Source: JADHLJ01 sp038118725 | GTDB taxonomy: Bacteria; Pseudomonadota; Alphaproteobacteria; Thalassobaculales; Thalassobaculaceae | Direction: 5' to 3' | DNA: 37,438 nt | NCBI GenBank assembly: GCA_038118725.1 | Contig: JAYOIK010000053.1 | Location: 1-37,438 of the forward strand | Part shown: positions 1 through 8,008 of the stretch, piece after piece | How positions within the stretch are numbered: position 1 is the first letter of the stretch | How the letters are laid out: each line of letters starts with the position of its first letter | Notes under the pieces: model-generated | What the model was told of the DNA's origin: nothing | Seen by the model: only the letters and a program-made list of their open reading frames with translations | Database searches by the model: none | Made by a program: the position numbers and the translations under genes

Positions 1-113
1 ACTAGGCTCTTGTCAGGCCCTGCCTTTCGCCAGCGCGACGACCGGGGGTGAGACCGGCCTTTCGCCAGGGCGTCGGTGGAGCAGTGAGCGGTCGCGCGGT
101 TACCTCGTCGGCC

Positions 114-320
114 CTAGCTAAACAAACACATCACGCCATAGCACGACGCGCCGAACAGTTTGACCGTGATCAGCCAGCCGATGAAATCCAGCAAAACCGC
201 GACCCCCAGGAGCGGCGCGGCGATGAAAAGCGCAAAGTAATAGGCCGCGCTGGCGGTGAAGCGCCGTCCCGGCACAACAATCCCGTGAATGCGGGGAAAC
301 TTGCGAAACTGTCGCAGCAT
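114..320 (-). CDS. Small hydrophobic membrane protein, function unknown
   Basis: A 68-residue protein with a basic start (MLRQFRKFPRIHGI, then PGRRF) followed by a long hydrophobic stretch from about residue 24 to the end. This fits one or two membrane helices with the basic N-terminus in the cytoplasm. I do not recognise a named family. The strong segregation of basic and hydrophobic residues looks like a real membrane protein, and the other frames here are arginine-rich shadows. No good SD sequence precedes the ATG, which lowers confidence. It stands alone, divergent from the FemAB-type gene that follows. It could be a chance reading frame. Confidence 0.5.
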   Translation of the reverse strand: MLRQFRKFPRIHGIVVPGRRFTASAAYYFALFIAAPLLGVAVLLDFIGWLITVKLFGASCYGVMCLFS

Positions 321-448
321 GGTTCGTGCTCGATCTCTCGTCCAGATACCCGATCCCGGCGGTCAATCCGCCCCGCAGGCGTTAAAGATTTGAATTAGAG
401 ACGGAATCAAGCCAATCATCAAGCCAAGGCTTGCCCCGGGACAAACAC

Positions 449-1453
449 ATGGCTCGCGACGCGAAAACCTCCACATCCTCAAGAGATCGGCCCGGCGAGT
501 TCGGCGGCGAGCGTGACGGTTTGCGGATCTATTGGAACGGCGCCACGGCCCGGCAATGGGATGCCTGGATTGAATCGATGCCGCGTTCGGTGATCGAGCA
601 GAGCTGGGCCTATGGCGAGGCCTTTGTCGGCGTGACGCCTTATCTTCCCGTCCACGCGGTGGTGTATCGGGGCACCAATCCGGTCGCGATTGCGCAGATC
701 CTGGAATGGCGGGTCGGCGGCGTGGTCCGAGTGGTGAAGATTGTCAGAGGCCCGCTTTTCCTGGAAGGCGCGAGCGAGAGTGAACGGGTTACGGCGCTAT
801 GGTTGATCCGGTCGCGCTATTCCCTCTCTCGACTGGACCTGCTGCTCTGGACCCCGGAACTGGAGGAAACCGACGAGGCCCACCAATTGCTTCGGAGCAT
901 GGGGCTACGTCGTCTGATTACCGGCTACAGCTCCATCTGGCTTGACCTTTCCCAGGACGAGGCCGCTCTACGCGCCGGACTGAAACAGAACTGGCGAAAT
1001 CAGCTCGTCCGCTCCGAGACCGCCAATCTGCGGGTGCGGATGGGCCATGGCGGCGCGGCGCTGGAATGGCTTTTGACCCGGCACGAGGGTCATCGCCGCC
1101 GCAAGCGCCTGCGCGCGCCGGCCTCGCCCTTCGTGCTGGCGATCTCGCTCGCCCAACGGAACAAACAGGCGACCCTGGCCTTCACGGCCTTCTCGGGCAG
1201 CGAGCCGGTCGCGGCTATCCTGGTGTTCAGGCATGGCCAGAGCGCGACCTACTATATCGCCTGGACCGGCCCCGAGGGCCGAAGGCGGCACGCCAACAAT
1301 CTGTTGCTTTGGCACGCGGTCAAGGAGTTGAAGAGCCGAGGCGTGCGGTGGTTCGACTTAGGCGGTGTCGACGGCCTGTCGATGCCCGGCGTATCCCGTT
1401 TCAAACTCGGAATGGGCGGCGCGCTCTACACGCTTGCCGGCACTTATCTTTAA
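449..1453 (+). CDS. FemAB/GNAT-type acyltransferase
   Basis: A 334-residue protein that looks like a FemAB-type member of the GNAT superfamily. These cytoplasmic enzymes transfer an aminoacyl or acyl group to peptidoglycan precursors or envelope glycans. The visible signature is the basic segment LKQNWRNQLVRSE at about residues 178-190, which resembles the nucleotide/tRNA-facing part of Fem proteins. A C-terminal acetyltransferase-like fold follows, ending in WFDLGGVDG (301-309) and then FKLGMGG. I chose the ATG at 449 over the upstream in-frame TTG (431) because GGGA lies about 8 bases before it. It converges on the D-2-hydroxyacid dehydrogenase with only 7 bases between the two stops. The acceptor substrate cannot be told from sequence. 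Envelope genes occur elsewhere in the window but not next to it. Confidence 0.75.
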   Translation: MARDAKTSTSSRDRPGEFGGERDGLRIYWNGATARQWDAWIESMPRSVIEQSWAYGEAFVGVTPYLPVHAVVYRGTNPVAIAQILEWRVGGVVRVVKIVRGPLFLEGASESERVTALWLIRSRYSLSRLDLLLWTPELEETDEAHQLLRSMGLRRLITGYSSIWLDLSQDEAALRAGLKQNWRNQLVRSETANLRVRMGHGGAALEWLLTRHEGHRRRKRLRAPASPFVLAISLAQRNKQATLAFTAFSGSEPVAAILVFRHGQSATYYIAWTGPEGRRRHANNLLLWHAVKELKSRGVRWFDLGGVDGLSMPGVSRFKLGMGGALYTLAGTYL

Positions 1454-1460
1454 TGGACGA

Positions 1461-2456
1461 TTAGTATCCCAGTTTCGGTCGCACCCTATTCCTGAGCGGC
1501 CTGCCGTCCCGCAGCCTGGCGAGATTGTCGAACACCAGATCCAAGGTCAGTGGAATATAGGACTGGTCGTCGTCCGACGACACATGCGGGGTAAGGATCA
1601 GGTTCGGGACCTCCCAAAGCGGTGATTCCGGCGGCAGGGGCTCGGGGTCATGCACATCGAGGATCGCGCCCGATAGTTGTCCGCCGGTCAGACGCTCGGC
1701 CAACGCCGCGTGGTCGATCACGGGGCCCCGGCCGAAATTGACCAAACCCGCGCCCCGCTTCATGGCGTCAAGCGCGGCGCCATCGATCATCCCCTCGGTT
1801 TCATCGGTAAGCGGCAGGGTAACGTGAACGAAGTCCGCCTCGGCGAGCACCGCGTGAAGCTGGTCCGGCCCAGCCATTCGGTCGACCCATCGTCGCCCTC
1901 GCCCACCTCGCCTGACACCGAGAACCCGCAAGCCGAGATCCTTGAACCGGCGCGCGGCGGCGGCGCCCATCTCTCCGACACCGATGATCGCCACCATCTT
2001 GCCGGCGATCGGCGTTGCGAACACCGGCTCCCAGCGCCGCAACCTCTGGTCGGTCACGTATTTCGGCAGGTTATTGTGTAGCATGAGAACCGCCATCGCC
2101 GCGGATTCCGCCGTCTTGGCCGCGTGAACACCGCGATTGTTGGTCAGGGTCACGCCGCGCGGCAGCCAGTCCAGCGGTCTCAGATGCTCGACGCCGGCGC
2201 CGATAATATGAATCCAGCGCAGATCGGGCGCCCGGCGAGCCAAGTCCTCGGTCGGCAACTCCCAGGTTACGAGCGCTTGCGCCGTCGCGATCGAGGCCTC
2301 GAAGTTGTCCAGGTCCCAGTCGATGAAACTCTCGACATGAGGAGCGATCCTGGGATGCCGCCGGCGCGCCTCTTCCAAACGTTCGGGCGTGATCCGAAAC
2401 ACCTCCTCGCCGGCGCGATTGTTCTTAATGTGCAGTCTTGGTTTGTCGACCGACAT
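1461..2456 (-). CDS. D-2-hydroxyacid dehydrogenase (NAD(P)-dependent)
   Basis: A 331-residue oxidoreductase of the D-isomer specific 2-hydroxyacid dehydrogenase family, which interconverts 2-oxoacids and D-2-hydroxyacids in the cytoplasm. The dinucleotide-binding loop GVGEMG is at about 159-164. The catalytic Arg (NFGRG, R243), Glu (DPEPLP, E272) and His (TPHVSS, H291) are all present, so it should be active. Length is normal for the family. The ATG at 2456 was preferred to a start 25 codons upstream because it follows a GGGAGA SD and the preceding residues are not conserved-looking. It is monocistronic and divergent from the receiver-domain gene. The basic patch after the Rossmann motif (RRGGRGRR, near 182) hints at NADP rather than NAD, but that is inference. 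Substrate unknown. Confidence 0.9.
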   Translation of the reverse strand: MSVDKPRLHIKNNRAGEEVFRITPERLEEARRRHPRIAPHVESFIDWDLDNFEASIATAQALVTWELPTEDLARRAPDLRWIHIIGAGVEHLRPLDWLPRGVTLTNNRGVHAAKTAESAAMAVLMLHNNLPKYVTDQRLRRWEPVFATPIAGKMVAIIGVGEMGAAAARRFKDLGLRVLGVRRGGRGRRWVDRMAGPDQLHAVLAEADFVHVTLPLTDETEGMIDGAALDAMKRGAGLVNFGRGPVIDHAALAERLTGGQLSGAILDVHDPEPLPPESPLWEVPNLILTPHVSSDDDQSYIPLTLDLVFDNLARLRDGRPLRNRVRPKLGY

Positions 2457-2649
2457 GATCTTTCTCCCGGATCGAGCAAGGTCGCGACGCGAACAACAAC
2501 GCGCCAAATCCGCGAGAGCTTGCAACGTCAACGCCGTGAGGTCCTGTTCAATTTACAACCATTTTTCAGCAAACTATCCTTGAGACGCGGGCTTTATCAC
2601 GACGCGACGAAAAAAATTCGCGTGGCCGGGATGTTTGATGGAGCGGTTC

Positions 2650-3141
2650 ATGGCGGAGAAAATCGATTTCAGCACGGTGAACTTTCTCGTTGTCGACAAG
2701 AACCCGCTTTCCGCCGAACTGGTGTGGGATATTCTGGTCATGCTCGGCACGCAGATCATTCGAATCGCCCGAACCACCGACCGTGCCCTGCAATTTCTGC
2801 GCTCGGAGGATATTGACGTGATCATCACCGAATATCTGACCGAGCCCGAAAACGGCATCGAATTCGTCGACCGGTTGCGGAACGGCATTGATTCGCCGGA
2901 TCGCCAGATTCCGATCATCATGCTGACGGCGAATTCCGAACCGGCGATCGTCGCCGCCGTGCGGGACGCGGGTGTGTCCGAGTTTCTGACCAAGCCCTTC
3001 AATGTCGAGGGCCTCTACCGCGGTCTGGTCTCGGTGATCGCCCGACCACGATCCTATGTGAACGCCGAAGACTATTTCGGCCCGGACCGGCGACGCCGTC
3101 AGGCACCCTATGATGGTCCGGACCGTCGTTCCGGTTCCTAG
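2650..3141 (+). CDS. Atypical CheY-like receiver protein with Glu at the phospho-acceptor site
   Basis: A 163-residue stand-alone receiver domain with a short basic tail and no output domain. The fold markers are present: a VVDKN motif (D16, with the second acidic residue replaced by K17), switch Thr T93 (LTAN) and the invariant Lys K115 (LTKPF). The residue that should be the phospho-accepting Asp is Glu: ITEYL, E61. Glu at this position can mimic phosphorylation, so the protein may be permanently in one state. The tail carries GPDRR twice, a feature I associate with small receivers of Rhodospirillales (from memory). I chose the ATG at 2650, with GGAG 9 bases upstream; ATG 2638 is the alternative. 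The next gene, an HPt-like protein, starts 14 bases downstream and is probably cotranscribed. Confidence 0.85.
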   Translation: MAEKIDFSTVNFLVVDKNPLSAELVWDILVMLGTQIIRIARTTDRALQFLRSEDIDVIITEYLTEPENGIEFVDRLRNGIDSPDRQIPIIMLTANSEPAIVAAVRDAGVSEFLTKPFNVEGLYRGLVSVIARPRSYVNAEDYFGPDRRRRQAPYDGPDRRSGS

Positions 3142-3155
3142 GCGCGTAGGTCCCG

Positions 3156-3644
3156 GTGGCTCGAAAAGCGCAGATAATACCTCCGCGAAGCGATCTCAAG
3201 CGCAAGGCGGTCAATCAAACCAAGGGTGTCGACCTCACCTTGCCGCCGCAACTCGTCGCCAAGCTCGAAGCTGTCGTCCATCGTTCACGTGACAAGTTCG
3301 TCGTTGATATCACCAAGCGCCTGACAACAATCCGCCAAGCCTGCGACTCCGTGGAGCAAAACGGCATGACAATGGCGGAGTTCACCCGGGAAGCCAGGGC
3401 CGAAAGCCTTGAGATCAAGGGCGCGGGCGGTACCATCGGCTATCAACTCATTAGCGAGATCGGCCATCTGATGGAGGTTTTCCTACGGGAGAAAACCGCG
3501 CTATCGGCGGTTCAGATGCAAGTCTTCCGGCTCGCCGTGGACGCTATATTCGTGGTGCTGGCGCAGAGGATAACCGGCGACGGAGCGACTCTCGAACAGC
3601 AGGTCGTCGAGTCTCTTTCGGTTGCCGTCCGGAAATATCGTTAG
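3156..3644 (+). CDS. HPt-like protein lacking the phospho-accepting His
   Basis: A 162-residue, mostly helical protein. Residues 84-95 (SLEIKGAGGTIG) match the helix of histidine phosphotransfer (HPt) domains, usually written AHxLKGxGGxxG. The phospho-accepting His position is Leu here (L85, codon CTT, one base from CAT), while the flanking Lys-Gly and GGxxGY are retained. It should therefore keep the four-helix fold and perhaps receiver binding, but cannot carry phosphate at that site. The start is a GTG with AGG about 8 bases upstream, 14 bases after the receiver gene's stop, so the two are likely translationally linked. Family assignment rests on this one motif plus gene context; another helical-bundle family is possible. 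Confidence 0.7.
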   Translation: MARKAQIIPPRSDLKRKAVNQTKGVDLTLPPQLVAKLEAVVHRSRDKFVVDITKRLTTIRQACDSVEQNGMTMAEFTREARAESLEIKGAGGTIGYQLISEIGHLMEVFLREKTALSAVQMQVFRLAVDAIFVVLAQRITGDGATLEQQVVESLSVAVRKYR

Positions 3645-3737
3645 CACCGCTCCATTTTCCACGGCCCGCCCGATGACAGGCCGAGACGGACAGGCTAAGA
3701 TGACGTTCTTCGCGCCGGAGGACAGGTAGGACAGACA

Positions 3738-4085
3738 ATGGCGGAAATTGACCCCACCGATCGCAGGGCCCTGGGGATCCTGTCGGATACCGTGAACGAA
3801 CAGCTCGGACCGTCGGATGTCGTCTCGCGCGAGGTCCGCCGGGCGTATACTTCCGGCAAGGCCATCGATCTTGATCGCGCCGGTTCGGTGTTCAACGACC
3901 TGCCGGGTTGGCAACGCAACATGATCGGCTTCGCCGCCAATGACCGTGCTCGCGACGTCGTCCGTCTACGGCTCGGATCAACCGGACGCGATTGGCGCGA
4001 TTTGGAGCCGTCGACGCGAAGCCGGCCTCCATCCGGGACCCGCCTTTCGCCACCGCCCAGGTTCCTGCTGAACCGAGACGGTTGA
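3738..4085 (+). CDS. Hypothetical protein
   Basis: A 115-residue protein of no family I recognise. Residues 1-75 look like a folded, mostly helical soluble domain, with the segment AGSVFNDLPGWQRNMI around 48-63. From about 88 on the composition shifts to Arg/Pro/Ser (SRPPSGTRLSPPPR). That tail lies over a copy of a short DNA repeat also seen near the window start, so the C-terminus may have been extended by a frameshift or insertion. GGA lies upstream of the ATG. It follows the HPt-like gene by 93 bases on the same strand and may belong to the same transcript. Confidence 0.5.
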   Translation: MAEIDPTDRRALGILSDTVNEQLGPSDVVSREVRRAYTSGKAIDLDRAGSVFNDLPGWQRNMIGFAANDRARDVVRLRLGSTGRDWRDLEPSTRSRPPSGTRLSPPPRFLLNRDG

Positions 4086-4355
4086 TCCAAGATCCGGCAC
4101 GGCCCCGGCGATCCGCTCAATTCGACGATAATTGTAATAGATTCAGGCCTTAGCGGACGAGATGAATGCTTGTTCCGAACTGTTGATCATGTTTAGTTAA
4201 GCGATGGTCGGGCAAAATAGCGATTGATCCGCGAACCCAGATCCCGCGTACAGAATGACGCGATAAAAATAACGTGAGCGAGTTGGCCTCGGGGCCCGGT
4301 TCGAAGAGACGGTCGCCCGAACTGATTTCAACTCGCAAATGAAAGGATTCGCCGA
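4086..4355. other. Intergenic stretch without an identified gene
   Basis: About 270 bases that are more AT-rich than the surroundings, particularly 4130-4280. The strand of the flanking genes suggests it holds the promoter of the 213-residue protein gene, but I could not pick a convincing -35/-10 pair. No RNA structure or terminator stands out. Only the SD sequence AAAGGA near its right end is clear. Confidence 0.4.
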
Positions 4356-4997
4356 ATGCGAAGTCGGCAGCCCCAGCCGCAGGAATTCTCGGTCGTCGAG
4401 CATCTCGCCAAGGAATTCGCGCGGTTCTTGAACCGTGTCCAGAACGATCAAGTCGACATTCTCGGGTCATTCCTGATTGAAAACGAATGGGAACGTTATA
4501 TTGCCGACGGCAAGGATGTCATTCAGTCGCTGGAGCTCGCGGGTTTCAAGATTGTCCCGAAAACCCCGACCGACAAGATGGTCAACGCCGCCGACAGCTC
4601 GCTGGGTTCCGGTCTCATGGGCCAGCGCGGCGCGGCCAACTACATTACCCAGGTTTTCGGCGTGATGCTGAACGAGTGGGTGGAAAGCCATAATCCCAAT
4701 CTGATCCTCGACATTATCTCGATGGCCTTGGCGCGTGCCTCCAATCCGAAGGCGCGACGGGACTCGTCCATGTATGATTCGTCATTCCAACGGTTCCGCA
4801 AACACTCACAGGACATGCTGGCGAGCCTGCAGAAGAATGGTTGTGTCATCGCGCCAGACGAGCCGACCGGCGAGATGGTTGCGGCGGGCGTGGCGGAGAC
4901 CGCTGAAATCCGTACCACAACCAGCCAGGACACTGGCGCCGATCCCGCGTATCTGGCTAAACTATACGAGAACATGGTCGCCGCCGTTCCCCAGTAG
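4356..4997 (+). CDS. Hypothetical protein with two copies of a 'VPxxPTxxM' module
   Basis: A 213-residue cytoplasmic protein with an internal duplication. Copy 1 (about 63-107) has GFKIVPKTPTDKMVNAA and later YITQVFGVMLNE. Copy 2 (about 162-213) has GCVIAPDEPTGEMVAAG and later AYLAKLYENMVAAVP. This pattern, an aromatic/Val-Pro start, P-T-x-x-M and a terminal A-Y-x-x-x-x-M-x-A-A-x-P, resembles a small module common in phage and accessory proteins of unknown function. Here it is duplicated and fused to an N-terminal helical region (residues 10-60). The ATG follows AAAGGA by about 9 bases. I know no biochemical role. No phage genes lie nearby, so a domesticated origin is only speculation. Confidence 0.65.
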   Translation: MRSRQPQPQEFSVVEHLAKEFARFLNRVQNDQVDILGSFLIENEWERYIADGKDVIQSLELAGFKIVPKTPTDKMVNAADSSLGSGLMGQRGAANYITQVFGVMLNEWVESHNPNLILDIISMALARASNPKARRDSSMYDSSFQRFRKHSQDMLASLQKNGCVIAPDEPTGEMVAAGVAETAEIRTTTSQDTGADPAYLAKLYENMVAAVPQ

Positions 4998-5022
4998 GGT
5001 CCGCGTAAGGGCGTTCCGTAAG

Positions 5023-5391
5023 CTAGTCTTTTTTCTTGAAAGCCGCCGCCAAGGTGGCGACCGCTTGGCGGTGCCGGGCGCTGCTACGCGGAGGTGGCGC
5101 CTGGTTTTGTCGGGTTGTCGACATGGTCTGCGCCAGGTTCGATCCGATATTCGAAAGCAGCGCCTTCGAATCTTCCTGGGCCGCCGCCCGTGGCTGTCGC
5201 GGCGCGCCGGTAGAGGCCGCGCGCTGAACCGCCAACGCGCAGAGGTTACCGAGAAAAGGCGCCACCAGCGCTTTCTTCAGATCCGGATCGGTTTCCGACC
5301 ATACTCTCAGCAGCTGACCGGCCTCCCGACGGTTGCCGCCCGTGGCGCTTAACGCCTCGCGGGCCTTGAGCCTCACATAATCCTGGGACAT
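5023..5391 (-). CDS. Hypothetical helical protein
   Basis: A 122-residue protein starting MSQDYVRLKAREAL. Its first two thirds are helical and well mixed in composition (GNRREAGQLLRVW, then DPDLKKALVAPFL); a low-complexity Ala/Gln/Pro/Arg tail leads to FKKKD at the end. I have a memory of similar alphaproteobacterial proteins of unknown function but cannot name a family. The ATG at 5391 was preferred over one 15 codons upstream because GAGG precedes it and the extra residues look unrelated. It converges on the 213-residue protein gene, with 25 bases between the stops. Subcellular location is presumably cytoplasmic, since no signal or membrane segment is visible. Confidence 0.6.
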   Translation of the reverse strand: MSQDYVRLKAREALSATGGNRREAGQLLRVWSETDPDLKKALVAPFLGNLCALAVQRAASTGAPRQPRAAAQEDSKALLSNIGSNLAQTMSTTRQNQAPPPRSSARHRQAVATLAAAFKKKD

Positions 5392-5561
5392 GGCCACGAC
5401 CTCGAGCAATGTGTCCGAATCCCCGGATATTAGCACAAATCGCGAGATCGTGCGTTTAACGCGACGCCAACCTTGTCGACGATACCCTTGCCGACGATGC
5501 TTGGCTTGCCTGCCCGCGCGGCTTACCCTCGCGTGAAGGGGGCCTCGATCGGGAGAAGATC

Positions 5562-6587
5562 ATGAGACGTCCAATCCTACCACAAGCCTGGGCCGCATTC
5601 TCGGCGCCGCGTCTTCTGGCCGCCATCGGATTTGCGCTGTTGCTGACAGTTGTCCAGCCCGCTTCCCATTCCCAGGCTCAGCCTGATCCGCTGCAATCAG
5701 TGGTCACAATCACCAGCGCCGTCCCGGCCAACGCGCGCACCGCGCGGGTTCTCGGTACGCAACGCACCGGCAATGGTATCTTGATCGGCGATGACGGTCT
5801 CATTCTGACCATCGGCTACCTGATCATGGAAGCCAGCGAAATCCAGGTCATGAACAGTGACGGCAATCCGGTTCCGGCCTCGCACGTGGCCTATGATCAT
5901 GCCACGGGGTTCGGGCTAATACGCGCCTCCGCCCCGCTTGGGGTGGAGCCGGCCAAGCTGGGCACCTCCGCCGATCTGGCGGAAGCCGATTACGTCGTCG
6001 CGGCCGCCAGCGGTGGCGAGGACAGCGCGACGATGGCCCTGGTGGTCAGCCGGCGTTCCTTCGCCGGTCCCTGGGAGTATTTTCTCGATAGCGCGATCTA
6101 TACAACGCCGCCACTTCGATCCTTCCAAGGCGCGGCACTGTTTGGTCAGGATGGGAAGCTTCTCGGCGTCGGTTCCCTGATTATGCGGGATATCACCGAT
6201 GGCGAGGGGGGACCTCCGGGCAATCTATTCGTGCCGATCGATCTATTGAAACCAATCTTCTCCGACCTTTTGACCTTCGGACATTCCACGGGCACGACCC
6301 GGCCATGGGTCGGCATTTATCCCGTCGAAGTGAACGGCCTGCTCATGGTCAATCGGGTCGCCACCGACGGCCCCGCCGAGACCGCCGGTATTCGAAAGGG
6401 TGATACGCTTCTTGGTGTCGCGGAAACGCCGGTCCGCGAGATGGATCGATTCTTCAAATTGATTTGGGCGCTTGGCGAGGTTGGTGTCGACGTGCCACTA
6501 AAGATCCTGAGGGACGGCGATGTCGTCGACATCACCGTCAAAAGTGGCGATCGGATGAAATGGCTTCGGATGAAACCGTCCTTCTAA
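5562..6587 (+). CDS. Exported S1C (DegP-like) PDZ protein, catalytic triad lost
   Basis: A 341-residue protein with a signal peptide or anchor (hydrophobic about 18-33), a trypsin-like domain (about 45-240) and one PDZ domain (about 250-335, from RPWVGIY). The fold follows HtrA/DegP, with GNGILIGDDGLILT aligning to the strand before the catalytic His. All three catalytic positions are replaced: His by Tyr86 (LTIGYLI, usually TNNHVV), Asp by Gly116 (HATGFGL, usually RTDLAV) and Ser by Gln189 (SFQGAAL, usually GNSGGPL). It should be a periplasmic pseudoprotease acting as a binding or scaffold protein through its PDZ domain. The start ATG has GGGAGAAG directly upstream. The flavin monooxygenase gene follows by 38 bases, possibly in the same transcript, but no functional link is obvious. 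Confidence 0.85.
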   Translation: MRRPILPQAWAAFSAPRLLAAIGFALLLTVVQPASHSQAQPDPLQSVVTITSAVPANARTARVLGTQRTGNGILIGDDGLILTIGYLIMEASEIQVMNSDGNPVPASHVAYDHATGFGLIRASAPLGVEPAKLGTSADLAEADYVVAAASGGEDSATMALVVSRRSFAGPWEYFLDSAIYTTPPLRSFQGAALFGQDGKLLGVGSLIMRDITDGEGGPPGNLFVPIDLLKPIFSDLLTFGHSTGTTRPWVGIYPVEVNGLLMVNRVATDGPAETAGIRKGDTLLGVAETPVREMDRFFKLIWALGEVGVDVPLKILRDGDVVDITVKSGDRMKWLRMKPSF

Positions 6588-6625
6588 ACCCTCGACAATT
6601 CGACACGCGTACCGAAAGTAGAGTC

Positions 6626-7972
6626 ATGGTCTCCTCCAAAACGAAATCAAGACCGACCCGACGCATGATGCATCTGGCCCAGTTCCTGGTGCATGGGCCG
6701 ACCTATCACAGTCTCGCCATGTGGCGACATCCCAAGACCGCCGCCGCCGGCTATGATTGGAGCCGCCCAAAGCTCTACCAGCATATCGCCAGAGTGTGCC
6801 AGCGCGGCTTGTTCGACACCGTCTTCTTCGCTGATCTGAACTATATCGCCGACACTTATGGCGGCGACATGGGAGCGGCATTGCGCAACGCCACCCAGGC
6901 GCCGGAGCATGATCCGATCCCGCTTCTGTCCTTCATGGCGGCCGCCACCGAACGGATCGGCGTGGCATCGACCTTTTCGGTCAGCCACAGTCACCCGTTC
7001 TACGCCGCGCGGCTTTGGGCGACCCTGGACCACCTGACCGACGGGCGGGCCGGATGGAACGTGGTCACCTCGATCAACAGCAATCAAGCAGCCAATTTCG
7101 GCGAGGAACGTCAGCCGACCGATACCCGCTATGACCGAGCCCACGAATTCATGGAAGTGTGTCAAAAGCTCTGGCATTCCTGGGACGAGGACGCGGTGGT
7201 GATGGACCGCGAGAACGCGATCTTCGCGGATCCCGACAAGGTACGCCGGATTGAGCACGAGGGCCGGTTCTTCAAGTCCCGCGGCCCCCTCAACGTCACG
7301 CGCTCGCCGCAGAACGGGCCGGCCATCCTGCAAGCCGGCACCTCGCCCAAGGGCCAGGACTTCGCGGTGAAATACGCCGACGCGATATTCGCCATCCAAC
7401 CGCGGGCGGTCGACGCCGCCGCTTATTTCCAGTCGATCAAGGGTCAGATGGACGACATCGGCCGGGATCCGGAAACCTGCAAGATCCTCTTCGGCATGCA
7501 GCCCTTCATCGGCGAGTCCGAGGCGCACGCCAAGGAACTCCAGGAACAGCACAACGCCTTGGTGCCGCTCGAGGGCGGCATGGCGATCCTGTCGGCGCAT
7601 CTGGACTTCGATCTCTCAAAGCTTCCGCCGGACGCGATCATGGCTGAGCGCGACGAACCCGAACTCTATCGGATGCGCACCCGGTTCCGTAAACCCGACG
7701 GCACCCCAATGACCGTCGCCGAGGTCGCGGCGCGTCACGGGCAAAGCGTCAGCCTGCCGCAATTCGTCGGCACGCCGAAATCCATCGCCGATCAGATGCA
7801 GGCGTATTTCGAGGAAGTCGGCGGCGACGGCTTCATGTTGTCGGCCAGCCACTCACCGGGCGCGATCGAGGAGTTTGTCGATCTTGTGGTTCCGGAACTG
7901 CAACGCCGAGGTCTGTTCCGGACGGAATACAAGGGCAAGACCCAACGCGAGATCCTCACCCAGAAAGACTAA
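6626..7972 (+). CDS. LLM-class flavin-dependent monooxygenase, NtaA/SnaA/DszA type
   Basis: A 448-residue FMN-dependent oxygenase with the bacterial luciferase-like TIM barrel. The start region HLAQFLVHGPTYHSLAMWRHP and the core DGRAGWNVVTS are hallmarks of the NtaA/SnaA/DszA group, which uses FMNH2 from a separate reductase to oxidise aminopolycarboxylates, sulfones and similar compounds. No flavin reductase is encoded in the window, so the reductant would come from elsewhere. The reading frame is open back to 6464 inside the previous gene. ATG 6626 is the first start giving the family's usual N-terminus, with a weak GTAGAG upstream. It converges on the M23 peptidase gene. The substrate cannot be predicted from sequence. 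Confidence 0.88.
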   Translation: MVSSKTKSRPTRRMMHLAQFLVHGPTYHSLAMWRHPKTAAAGYDWSRPKLYQHIARVCQRGLFDTVFFADLNYIADTYGGDMGAALRNATQAPEHDPIPLLSFMAAATERIGVASTFSVSHSHPFYAARLWATLDHLTDGRAGWNVVTSINSNQAANFGEERQPTDTRYDRAHEFMEVCQKLWHSWDEDAVVMDRENAIFADPDKVRRIEHEGRFFKSRGPLNVTRSPQNGPAILQAGTSPKGQDFAVKYADAIFAIQPRAVDAAAYFQSIKGQMDDIGRDPETCKILFGMQPFIGESEAHAKELQEQHNALVPLEGGMAILSAHLDFDLSKLPPDAIMAERDEPELYRMRTRFRKPDGTPMTVAEVAARHGQSVSLPQFVGTPKSIADQMQAYFEEVGGDGFMLSASHSPGAIEEFVDLVVPELQRRGLFRTEYKGKTQREILTQKD

Positions 7973-8008
7973 GACGGAACCCAGACCCGACATGATGACG
8001 GGCGGGAT

